DNA from: a virus
Length of the DNA: 26,048 nt
Strand: one strand, 5' to 3'
Virus record (IMG/VR): IMGVR_UViG_3300023276_000101
Span: 1 to 26,048 of that record
Below the pieces are notes generated by a model. It ran no database searches, was not told the DNA's origin, and was given only the letters and a program-made list of their open reading frames with translations. Shown here piece after piece: positions 1 through 6,397 of the stretch. Position 1 is the stretch's first letter, and every line of letters begins with the position of its first letter. Made by a program: the position numbers and the translations under genes.

Positions 1-13
1 TAATTTATTTTTT

Positions 14-502
14 TTAATTGTGGTTTAACAATTCAGTTAAATTAAATTTTGTTGTTAATGCTTTTTTAATATGTATCTGTTCCATTGAATAACCGTACAC
101 TTTGCCATTTAACACGTTTGCATATTTTGGCATTAATATGTTGCCCTGCACAAAATCAAAACCATGTGGTGTGATCCTGTACATTCCTGCAATATCATTA
201 TCAGATTGAATCAATTTAAAATAAACCAACTTTTGCCAATCTGCACGTTGTGTTGGTGTGATGTTTTCCGCATTCAAAATATCAGTAAATTTTGAATATT
301 GATTTTGATTTTTACGTTGATGGATCACAAATTTAATCAGGCAAAATGCCATTGTTGATGCCAATTTACGTTTGTACATTTGCACCCTTTGATTGCATGC
401 AGGGCAATAACAACCATCTTTGTAATTATCATTTAAATACTGTTTAATTTCTGCCAGTGTTGCCGTTGGTACATGAACGTGCATGTTTGTTTCATCATTC
501 AT
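14..502 (-). CDS. Zinc-ribbon and winged-helix-like phage protein of unknown function
   Basis: Protein of 162 residues. Near the N terminus it has a Cys cluster, C-Y-C-P-A-C-N-Q (about residues 31-38), followed by a basic stretch, M-Y-K-R-K-L. This looks like half of a zinc-binding knuckle. The rest is predicted to be helical and ends in a beta-hairpin-like segment (M-Y-R-I-T-P-H-G-F-D-F), which suggests a winged-helix fold. Small phage proteins with a Cys knuckle, a basic linker and a wing occur in many phages, but I know of no established role for them. The start ATG lies one base past the stop of the 504-737 gene, so the two are probably translated together. It is the last gene of the group that begins at 864. 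Coding is clear; function is not. Confidence 0.75.
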   Translation of the reverse strand: MNDETNMHVHVPTATLAEIKQYLNDNYKDGCYCPACNQRVQMYKRKLASTMAFCLIKFVIHQRKNQNQYSKFTDILNAENITPTQRADWQKLVYFKLIQSDNDIAGMYRITPHGFDFVQGNILMPKYANVLNGKVYGYSMEQIHIKKALTTKFNLTELLNHN

Positions 503-503
503 A

Positions 504-737
504 TTATATTTTTTTTGGTGTTTTATTCATTTTTGATTGATAAACCATACATTGTTTACCATCAATAAATTCAATTGTGTATGGTATTTCCTCAACATTC
601 CAAACATGGAAATCAAATTTTTCTGCATAAAAAAAATAAAAACCCTCTGATGCTTTGTTGTGTATTTTGTACAACTGTTGCATCAGATCGTTTTGATCTT
701 CGTAATACAATTCAATATTAATTTTTTTCAATGCCAT
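504..737 (-). CDS. Small hypothetical protein, 77 residues
   Basis: Not recognised. The protein is 77 residues long, rich in aromatic and charged residues (F-Y-F-F-Y-A-E-K-F-D-F-H-V-W), with no Cys pair, membrane helix or signal peptide. Its start overlaps the end of the 718-864 gene by 20 bases and its stop lies one base before the start of the 14-502 gene. The three small genes therefore look like one coupled unit. The compact size and hydrophobic core suggest a folded alpha/beta protein. I see no basis for a function. Confidence 0.65.
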   Translation of the reverse strand: MALKKINIELYYEDQNDLMQQLYKIHNKASEGFYFFYAEKFDFHVWNVEEIPYTIEFIDGKQCMVYQSKMNKTPKKI

Positions 738-864
738 CCCTGTGTGCTTTAACTTTTAAATAATGGGCCAAATTAAATGATGTGCGTATTACATCACTGT
801 TTTGTTTTGTGTTCCAAAACCGTATGCACGATTTTTCACGTTGTGTTAAAAATGGTATTTTCAT
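718..864 (-). CDS. Very small hypothetical protein, 48 residues, basic
   Basis: A 48-residue reading frame starting M-K-I-P-F-L-T-Q-R-E-K-S. It opens with ATG at 864 after an A-rich leader, as other genes here do, and ends inside the start of the 504-737 gene (20-base overlap). Its codon use matches the neighbours (AAA for Lys, CGT for Arg, TTA for Leu). It fills the otherwise empty stretch between the 882-901 hairpin and the next gene. The protein is basic, with about ten Lys or Arg residues, and has no membrane segment. It resembles no family I can name. Support is the overlap and codon use, so confidence is moderate. Confidence 0.5.
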   Translation of the reverse strand: MKIPFLTQREKSCIRFWNTKQNSDVIRTSFNLAHYLKVKAHRDGIEKN

Positions 865-881
865 TTTTTTAAATTTAAAAT

Positions 882-911
882 GGGCATGTTTTACCATGCC
901 CTGTTTTTTTT
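882..911. terminator. Bidirectional terminator hairpin, near-copy of the one at 25.2 kb
   Basis: A 7-bp stem, gggcatg (882-888) and catgccc (895-901), encloses a 6-base loop. On the plus strand it is followed by eight T (904-911). On the minus strand it is followed by a shorter run, A-TTTT. It lies directly after the stop of the 910-1200 gene. Stem and loop match the hairpin at 25204-25223 in 19 of 20 bases. Confidence 0.75.
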
Positions 912-1200
912 AGTATTTAGACAATCCCAATAATTGTAATGCCTCACGTTCTTTTTTGTATGTTTTGTATGATTTACCTGAATTACGAAAATATTTTTCA
1001 GAAAAAAATAATTTTTCAGAATCATCACATGTGTACCCCTCAAACCAAAACCATGCATCAACATTTCCAAAACCAAAATATGTTTTTTGGTGATTGTTTA
1101 AACCAATTGTATCACCAAACCTGTTAAATGCAACAGTAAATAATTCAAATTCAAATCCTTTGTTTGTAACTGCGGTGTGTAATTCTTGTAATGTGTTCAT
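910..1200 (-). CDS. Hypothetical protein in a stand-alone promoter-terminator cassette
   Basis: Protein of 96 residues starting M-N-T-L-Q-E-L-H. An in-frame ATG at 1245 was rejected because it falls at the expected transcription start of the 1251-1280 promoter and inside the 5' hairpin; ATG at 1200 leaves a leader of about 45 bases. The middle is aromatic-rich (Y-F-G-F-G-N-V-D-A-W-F-W-F-E-G-Y) and the C terminus is basic and probably helical. I do not recognise the family. The gene has its own promoter and terminator, set apart from the lysis block upstream and the small genes downstream. This suggests separate timing or a recently acquired moron-type gene. Confidence 0.75.
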   Translation of the reverse strand: MNTLQELHTAVTNKGFEFELFTVAFNRFGDTIGLNNHQKTYFGFGNVDAWFWFEGYTCDDSEKLFFSEKYFRNSGKSYKTYKKEREALQLLGLSKY

Positions 1201-1230
1201 AATCAACGTTTTAAGTAATTTATTAATGTG

Positions 1231-1258
1231 GTTGCCTCGTTGCAACAGGACAAATATA
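1231..1258 (-). repeat. 28-base repeat, copy 1: promoter -7 box plus 5'-leader hairpin
   Basis: Bases 1231-1258 are identical to 25837-25864. On the minus strand the repeat reads TATATTTG, then TCCT, then GTTGC-AACGAG-GCAAC, a 5-bp stem with a 6-base loop that would lie at the very 5' end of the transcript. The segment also contains the palindrome GTTGCAAC, so it may instead be a protein-binding site. Both copies lead a single gene. Confidence 0.85.
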
Positions 1259-1280
1259 CAAATTAAATTTATATATACAA
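1251..1280 (-). promoter_or_regulatory. Bacteroidetes-type promoter for the 910-1200 gene
   Basis: On the minus strand, TTG (1280-1278) is followed by exactly 19 bases and then TATATTTG (1258-1251). This matches the Bacteroidetes vegetative consensus of TTG, 19-21 bases, TAnnTTTG. The expected transcription start is near 1245, about 45 bases upstream of the ATG at 1200. Confidence 0.8.
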
Positions 1281-1318
1281 TAAAACATGATAAATTTAAT
1301 TTTATTTTTATTTTTAGA

Positions 1319-1349
1319 TAAAAAAAGGTATTGCGTAAACAATACCTTT
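1319..1349 (-). terminator. Rho-independent terminator closing the lysis block
   Basis: A 10-bp perfect stem, aaaggtattg (1324-1333) and caataccttt (1340-1349), with a 6-base loop. On the minus strand it is followed by a T run. It is the second of two consecutive hairpins after the endolysin candidate and stops lysis and tail transcripts before the cassette at 910-1200. Confidence 0.8.
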
Positions 1350-1395
1350 AAAAATTGCCGTTAGGTTTTGCAACCAATGATGAACAGGAACGGCA
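1350..1395 (-). terminator. First of two tandem hairpins after the endolysin candidate
   Basis: The outer stem tgccgtt/aacggca (1356-1362 with 1389-1395) encloses a small inner hairpin that on the minus strand reads GGTT-GCAA-AACC, with a GNRA-type loop. On the minus strand it ends in ATTTTT. It begins three bases after the stop codon at 1399. It may act as a terminator or as a 3'-end stabiliser in front of the stronger hairpin at 1324-1349. Confidence 0.55.
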
Positions 1396-1398
1396 TTT

Positions 1399-2022
1399 TT
1401 ATGCGTTTTTAGGCACAAACTCATTAATCAGGCAATATGTAACATTGTTTTGCCTGTTGGTTTTTAAACGTTCTTTAAATACGTTTAACCATTTTATGTA
1501 TGTGATCCTGTCGTTTGTTACTTGACACCCTGCACTGTTCCATCCAATAAACCATTTGATCACCGCATTGTACCATTTAAATGTATTTGTGTGAAAATTT
1601 ATGCCAAAATAACCAGTAACAATTGGCCCAATTTCATCATTTTTATCATCATTGTTGCCATCCCTGTATCCCTGCACAGGATAAACCTGCCGTAATTCAT
1701 GGCCACGTGTTGTCCTATAAACGTATTTCCACATGTTATGGTGCCACATATCAGATTTCAGTACAAATGCACCGTGTTTATTGTATTTTTTATAACCGCC
1801 CTTTAATGCAGGTAATCCGCAATTTGTGGTGCCTGTTAAAACATCAACACATTTATTGTGATTAAATATGTAAAATTTATCATCATAAATATTTGGTGTA
1901 TCCTCATTTGAACGTACACCCAAAATCCAAATACCGTTGGGTATTGATCTGTAATTTTGTAATGATTTTACATGATCCAATAATTGATCATCCGTGTAAT
2001 TTCTAACCCTCGTATATTTCAT
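1399..2022 (-). CDS. Endolysin candidate with a YkuD-like Cys motif
   Basis: Protein of 207 residues. ATG at 2022 is preferred over the in-frame GTG three bases upstream because it gives a TGATG junction with the spanin stop. Visible motifs: I-W-I-L-G-V-R near residue 31, A-L-K-G-G-Y near 72, V-Q-G-Y-R-D-G near 116, and G-I-N-F-H (His144) followed about 20 residues later by W-N-S-A-G-C-Q-V (Cys166). L,D-transpeptidase/carboxypeptidase domains of the YkuD type use His followed by S-H-G-C; here the second His is Ala. The layout suggests a Cys peptidoglycan enzyme. There is no signal peptide, so a holin would be needed to reach the wall. It lies right after holin and spanin genes and before tandem terminators, which supports a lysis role. 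The exact bond cut is unknown. Confidence 0.6.
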   Translation of the reverse strand: MKYTRVRNYTDDQLLDHVKSLQNYRSIPNGIWILGVRSNEDTPNIYDDKFYIFNHNKCVDVLTGTTNCGLPALKGGYKKYNKHGAFVLKSDMWHHNMWKYVYRTTRGHELRQVYPVQGYRDGNNDDKNDEIGPIVTGYFGINFHTNTFKWYNAVIKWFIGWNSAGCQVTNDRITYIKWLNVFKERLKTNRQNNVTYCLINEFVPKNA

Positions 2023-2465
2023 CACGTGATTTTATAGATTATCCGCAACCCTAAAATAATTAATAAAACAATAAAAACCCATTTCAACCATGATTTAAAT
2101 TGATCAAACCAATGATCCTTTTGTACATAATATTTCACAGGAATGTTCCGTGTAACTATTTTTTCAACGTAAATTGTATCACATTTTGCATCAATATAAA
2201 TTGAATCATGCACTGTGAACATTTTAATTTTTAATTGATCTTTGGTAATATACACCGTATCAATTAACATATTTGTTTGAAAAACTGTATCAACTTGAAT
2301 TTTTGGGATTTCAAAACGCAATGTATCTGTTAATTTTACACTATCTGTTTGATGTAAAAATGGATATTTTTTTACCAAACGTGAATGCCTGTACACTGGT
2401 GAACATGATGATAAACAAAAAAAGATCAATATTAAAACAATAAATATGTGTTTAATTTTGATCAT
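2022..2465 (-). CDS. Unimolecular spanin (u-spanin) candidate
   Basis: Protein of 147 residues with two membrane anchors. Residues 1-21 form a lipoprotein signal: basic start, hydrophobic core, lipobox L-S-S-C with the lipidated Cys at 21 and Ser at +2, which favours outer-membrane sorting. The C terminus (about 125-145) is a transmembrane helix, W-L-K-W-V-F-I-V-L-L-I-I-L-G-L. The 100 residues between are rich in alternating polar and hydrophobic residues (D-T-V-Y-I, D-S-I-Y-I, D-T-I-Y-V), so probably beta-stranded. A lipid anchor at one end and an inner-membrane helix at the other is the defining layout of T1 gp11-type u-spanins, which fuse the two membranes in the last step of Gram-negative lysis. 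It overlaps the holin candidate by ATGA and the endolysin candidate by TGATG, consistent with coupled translation. Confidence 0.75.
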   Translation of the reverse strand: MIKIKHIFIVLILIFFCLSSCSPVYRHSRLVKKYPFLHQTDSVKLTDTLRFEIPKIQVDTVFQTNMLIDTVYITKDQLKIKMFTVHDSIYIDAKCDTIYVEKIVTRNIPVKYYVQKDHWFDQFKSWLKWVFIVLLIILGLRIIYKIT

Positions 2466-2692
2466 TTGTTTTTGTCTTTTAATATGTTTTGATATGATGC
2501 AATGCCCATCAGGGCCAAAACAAACCCCAATAATTCCGCCAAAACTGTGGTTAAATTTTCACTGTTTACATATCTGATCACCGCATATGTTGCCAAAAAT
2601 AAAACAGTATAAATTGCCAAAAATCGTTTTGATGATTCAGGTGAATTTGAACGTATTAATTTTTTAATGTACAACCATGCCCTGTTGATCAT
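2462..2692 (-). CDS. Holin candidate, two membrane helices
   Basis: Protein of 76 residues with a basic N-terminal stretch (K-K-L-I-R), a first membrane helix at about 22-41 (F-L-A-I-Y-T-V-L-F-L-A-T-Y-A-V-I), a short polar turn, a second helix at about 49-66 (V-L-A-E-L-L-G-F-V-L-A-L-M-G-I-A), and a charged tail ending K-D-K-N-K. Small size, two helices, a charged C terminus and position beside spanin and endolysin genes fit a class II holin. Its stop overlaps the spanin start (ATGA). The membrane protein upstream (2694-2990) is the alternative holin; I favour this one because it has two helices. Confidence 0.6.
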   Translation of the reverse strand: MINRAWLYIKKLIRSNSPESSKRFLAIYTVLFLATYAVIRYVNSENLTTVLAELLGFVLALMGIASYQNILKDKNK

Positions 2693-2693
2693 T

Positions 2694-2990
2694 TTATTTT
2701 AAGGTTTTTTTTGCCAATGCAATCACCAATGAATTTACATTATCTGATAAAACACCAACATTGGTTGTTAATGTGTGCAATTCAATACGTGTGCGTTCCT
2801 CAATACGTTTTATATCATTCATCTGTTGTTGTTGCACCAATTCAATTTTGCCCTTATTTTTTCCAACCTCAATTGATGCACGTTTTACATCTGAAATTAA
2901 CCGTGAAATAAAAAATCCTATTGTACCCAACATCAAAAACAACAATGTGCCTGATAAACTAATTATAAATTTTGCCGTTTCTTGATCCAT
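2694..2990 (-). CDS. Membrane-anchored coiled-coil protein, lysis-associated
   Basis: Protein of 98 residues. A membrane helix at about 8-29 (I-S-L-S-G-T-L-L-F-L-M-L-G-T-I-G-F-F-I) is followed by a charged, Gln-rich coiled coil (about 35-90) with heptad-like spacing. It has no lipobox. The stop lies one base from the start of the holin candidate, so it is the first gene of the lysis set. Similar anchored coiled coils near phage lysis genes are variously called antiholin, holin or XhlA-like. Which of these applies cannot be told from sequence. The gene starts 52 bases downstream of the large Cys-rich tail protein. Confidence 0.6.
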   Translation of the reverse strand: MDQETAKFIISLSGTLLFLMLGTIGFFISRLISDVKRASIEVGKNKGKIELVQQQQMNDIKRIEERTRIELHTLTTNVGVLSDNVNSLVIALAKKTLK

Positions 2991-3042
2991 GTATTCTGAT
3001 TTTAATTTTTGATTTTAACAAATTTAAACAATTGTTGTGAAT

Positions 3043-5316
3043 TTAAAAGTATGTCCTTTGATCTTTTGTACGATCCGAAACAACACATTTAACAATTGCC
3101 TTACGTTGTGATAAATCAATATAATTAATTTCAGGTGTATTAAATACAATTACTGGCAAATCCTGATACCTGTAACTGTGGTTTACAATATTGTAATCAG
3201 AAATGTACATTTCATTTTCAGATAACAAATACAAATCACATAATTTACGTGTAATATCATCCATTGCAGGATCCGTTGTAATTGTGTATTCATTTAAATT
3301 TTGCCTGATAACGGATTTCATTGTTCGATCCTGATAAATTAAATTATCAATTTCCATGTTTGGTTGCCTCTCACCAATGTATCCATAAAAACGCAATGAA
3401 TCCTCAACATTTGAATCAGTAAAATTGATGCCCTCAATTGCCTGTACCAAATTAAATTTTACACGCACACGTGCGGTTTGATTTGCATTTGATATTGTGT
3501 ATTGTTTCAAATTATATACACCCCAAACAAAGTTTGAAATTACACCTGATATATTATATTCAACTTTCCATGTGTAACAACCAATGCCCTCATTTTGTAA
3601 AACTTCTTTCCAAAAAATTGTTGCATAAAATGCGTTTGCCTCATTTACAAATGGTGTTTTTGTTGGTTGATAATTTGTTTCAACTCCATCCTTATAAAGT
3701 TTAAATTCAACATTATCCTGTGGATCTGATAATTTACACCATGCACTGTTTACATCATTTTTGTATGTTTCATCACTGAATGGATCTGCCAATACCAAAA
3801 ATGTTTCACAACATGAAAATAACCAACCTTTATCTTCTTCTTCAAAAACAATTGGAAATCTGATTGCATCATAAAATTTTTCAATTCTATCCTCTAAATA
3901 ATCACAATCATTTTGTGAACAATCAATGATGTTGAAATTTGCAGAAAACATTTTATTTCCTGTATTTGTATTTGTGTACAGGCCGTATGGGCATGGATCA
4001 CAATTTTCAAAATTTGGTACACCCAACAATGCCAAAACAACACCATTACGTGGATCTGTACTGTTGCATTCATCCAGTGATACGGCCCATTGGCAACTAC
4101 CATCAGGATTAATGTTTAACCAAATATAAAAACATTTACCTGCATCCAATGGATATGGTGTACTCCAAAATGCAGATCCATTGTATCCGCCTGCCGTATC
4201 TGTTAAATCAATTTGTGTTGGTGTTGTATCATTATAATTTTGATAAATAAAACCTACACATGGGCATGGATTTGGGCAATCCACACCCTCTGTTTTAAAT
4301 GTTGTTAATTTATTAAATGCCGAATTTGGAGGCCTATCCCAGTTTTCGGTTTGATCAATTTGTTCACGTACATCAAATGCAGATATTATAATTTCACCAC
4401 TTGTATTTGATGATGAATTTGCAATTCTAAATTCAAAACCTGATGATGGAACTGAATTTGCAGTTAAAACAATTGTATTAACTTGATTTGGAACAATTGG
4501 TAAATTGGTTAATGGAAACGCACTTGTTCCACTCATTATCAACCTGTTGTTGCTTAATGTATTCGTGAAAACAAAATATTTTATTTCATATGTTTTACCA
4601 ACAATAATATCAGGAACAACCTGTGATAAATATTGTGTTGATCCATCACCAAATGATTGGATGCGTGATTGGTTTTGAATTACCCAATCAGGCCCAATAT
4701 CCCAATCCGCACCGCCTTGCGAAAATGTGCCGTTTTTTATTAAATTTTCAGGAAAAACATATTCTGCAATTGGGCATGTATCCTGTGTTTTTAATGTTAC
4801 ATAAACTGTGTTTTGTTCATTGTTTAATAAATCTGAAACATACCATTCACTCCCATTGTAATAAATAACTAAATTTAAACCGTTGTATTCAAATACAAAA
4901 TGTTTTCTGCCATTTACAACAAAATAATTATATGATGTTAATGTTTGTTCAGCAAACCCCTCTGCCTCAATTGTTAATTTTAAACATGGGCAATCAACAA
5001 CACATTCCTGTATCATGTATCCATCCCAAAATGCCTGTGCGTTTGGCGGATCCCAAATACCCTGCCCATTTATGCCATTTGGTGGGCATGTTGTTTGCAA
5101 AATTTCTTTGGTATTTCCAATTTGATTTCCAAATATACCAACACCCTCTGTAATCAACCATTGATTTGTTTGAAGATTGTACCAAATGAAATATATGATT
5201 CCATCTGTTCCTGTAAACTCAAAGTAATCAGATCCATTGAATGATCCTGCGGTATTTAATTCAATTGTGGTTGCAACTGCATTTACTTCATATGTTAAAT
5301 TGATACAACAGGCCAT
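3043..5316 (-). CDS. Modular Cys-rich tail protein with carbohydrate-binding-like domain; receptor-binding candidate
   Basis: Protein of 757 residues. Three related Cys-led modules can be seen, each opening C-C or C-P-C, then N-G-x-x-x-F, an aromatic W-Y-N or I-W-L-N strand, and a later Trp strand: about 3-100, 109-187 and 351-445. Between modules two and three sits a different domain (about 190-318) opening N-L-I-K-N-G-T-F-S with repeated Trp, the usual opening of jelly-roll carbohydrate-binding modules. The linkers W-D-P-P-N-A-Q-A-F (88-96) and W-D-R-P-P-N-S-A-F (326-334) recur, so modules appear to have been duplicated and shuffled. The last 300 residues look like a unique attachment domain. 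Position at the end of the tail block, next to a fibre gene, fits a host-recognition role. Direct receptor binding is inferred. Confidence 0.6.
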   Translation of the reverse strand: MACCINLTYEVNAVATTIELNTAGSFNGSDYFEFTGTDGIIYFIWYNLQTNQWLITEGVGIFGNQIGNTKEILQTTCPPNGINGQGIWDPPNAQAFWDGYMIQECVVDCPCLKLTIEAEGFAEQTLTSYNYFVVNGRKHFVFEYNGLNLVIYYNGSEWYVSDLLNNEQNTVYVTLKTQDTCPIAEYVFPENLIKNGTFSQGGADWDIGPDWVIQNQSRIQSFGDGSTQYLSQVVPDIIVGKTYEIKYFVFTNTLSNNRLIMSGTSAFPLTNLPIVPNQVNTIVLTANSVPSSGFEFRIANSSSNTSGEIIISAFDVREQIDQTENWDRPPNSAFNKLTTFKTEGVDCPNPCPCVGFIYQNYNDTTPTQIDLTDTAGGYNGSAFWSTPYPLDAGKCFYIWLNINPDGSCQWAVSLDECNSTDPRNGVVLALLGVPNFENCDPCPYGLYTNTNTGNKMFSANFNIIDCSQNDCDYLEDRIEKFYDAIRFPIVFEEEDKGWLFSCCETFLVLADPFSDETYKNDVNSAWCKLSDPQDNVEFKLYKDGVETNYQPTKTPFVNEANAFYATIFWKEVLQNEGIGCYTWKVEYNISGVISNFVWGVYNLKQYTISNANQTARVRVKFNLVQAIEGINFTDSNVEDSLRFYGYIGERQPNMEIDNLIYQDRTMKSVIRQNLNEYTITTDPAMDDITRKLCDLYLLSENEMYISDYNIVNHSYRYQDLPVIVFNTPEINYIDLSQRKAIVKCVVSDRTKDQRTYF

Positions 5317-5353
5317 AATTTATTTATTTTTTAATGTTTTTTTTATTCTAATT

Positions 5354-6385
5354 TTAACCAATCACTTTAATTGACCAATCAATTTGCCTCAATACAGATG
5401 ATACCTGAAACACTCTGCCCTCTGGATCATCTGAATGCCAACATTCCTGTTGAAACAATGGAATTGCACCCTTTGGTTGTGGCTCACCATAATTTATAAT
5501 CGGCCTGATTGAAACGTTAAACCTCATATGATTGTTTTTGGCGGTAATTGCAGGCCAAATTTTATATTGTATCCCCACATTGTTCATGTTTTCAAAAGAT
5601 GTTGGATAATTTGCAGTATTGGCAATTGATGCACTTGCAATAATTTCCCAACCTACAACACCAATCGGTAATGGTTTTAACTCAATAAACCAAAAACCAT
5701 CAGGAACACTAAAACGAAATTTAAAGTAATCATTTTCAAAATAATCAATTTCATCACGATTCCATTGCTGGGCCTGTATTTTTTCATCATTTTCAATTGT
5801 GATTGAATTGTTGATTGGGTTACGGATAATCCTGTTACCATCACCAACCAAATCAATTGCACCTGTTAAACTTTCAACACTTGTAACACCTGTTTGCGGT
5901 GCATCAATCCATTTGGCCAATCCTGCACCATCTGTGGATAAAATTTGGCCTGTTTGACCATCTGCCAATGGCAACCTGTATTTATCATTTATTTTAATGT
6001 ATCCATTTTCAATTGATAACATTGGATTGTTATTTGCACTGTTTGCAATCACAAATGATGTGAATGAATCACCTGTTGGTACTTTAATTTTAAAACATTC
6101 AGATTCAGTATTTAATGCAGTAAATTCAAAGGTTTTAAAATCTAACATTTTAAAAAAATGTGTGCCGTTTAAACCTTTTATTGTTCGATCACTGGCAACA
6201 TCATCATTTTCAGTGTAAATTGTTTTTACATTTGGTGCAGGTATTGATGCAATAATTCCTGCCTTTATTGTTGATCCCAATATTTTTTTTGATTCATAAC
6301 CTGTACCGTTATAAAAATCAATGTCATAAAAATCCTCATCTTTAAATAATAATGATTCGTTTTGATAATTGTGTATTTGTGCCAT
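5354..6385 (-). CDS. Tail fibre protein
   Basis: Protein of 343 residues. Residues 137-159 carry a fibre motif, Y-R-L-P-L-A-D-G-Q-T-G-Q-I-L-S-T-D-G followed by a Trp, common in phage fibres and collar proteins where it forms a short trimeric beta structure. Just after it, V-T-S-V-E-S-L-T-G-A-I-D-L (167-179) and N-S-I-T-I-E are typical shaft segments. The N-terminal 130 residues probably attach to the tail and the last 140 form a compact head that could bind the cell surface. It lies 12 bases upstream-to-downstream from the 768-residue tail protein and 37 bases before the Cys-rich protein, so the three are likely co-transcribed. Confidence 0.7.
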   Translation of the reverse strand: MAQIHNYQNESLLFKDEDFYDIDFYNGTGYESKKILGSTIKAGIIASIPAPNVKTIYTENDDVASDRTIKGLNGTHFFKMLDFKTFEFTALNTESECFKIKVPTGDSFTSFVIANSANNNPMLSIENGYIKINDKYRLPLADGQTGQILSTDGAGLAKWIDAPQTGVTSVESLTGAIDLVGDGNRIIRNPINNSITIENDEKIQAQQWNRDEIDYFENDYFKFRFSVPDGFWFIELKPLPIGVVGWEIIASASIANTANYPTSFENMNNVGIQYKIWPAITAKNNHMRFNVSIRPIINYGEPQPKGAIPLFQQECWHSDDPEGRVFQVSSVLRQIDWSIKVIG

Positions 6386-6397
6386 AATTTTATTTTT

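Noticed and set aside
939-1127. Plus-strand frame opposite the 910-1200 gene
   Set aside because: Its translation is low-complexity and Cys/His/Phe-rich, as expected of an antisense shadow; the minus-strand frame has a promoter and terminator.
5130-5137. TATATTTG box on the minus strand inside the Cys-rich tail gene
   Set aside because: It lies in coding sequence about 180 bases inside the gene, so it is likely chance in AT-rich DNA.
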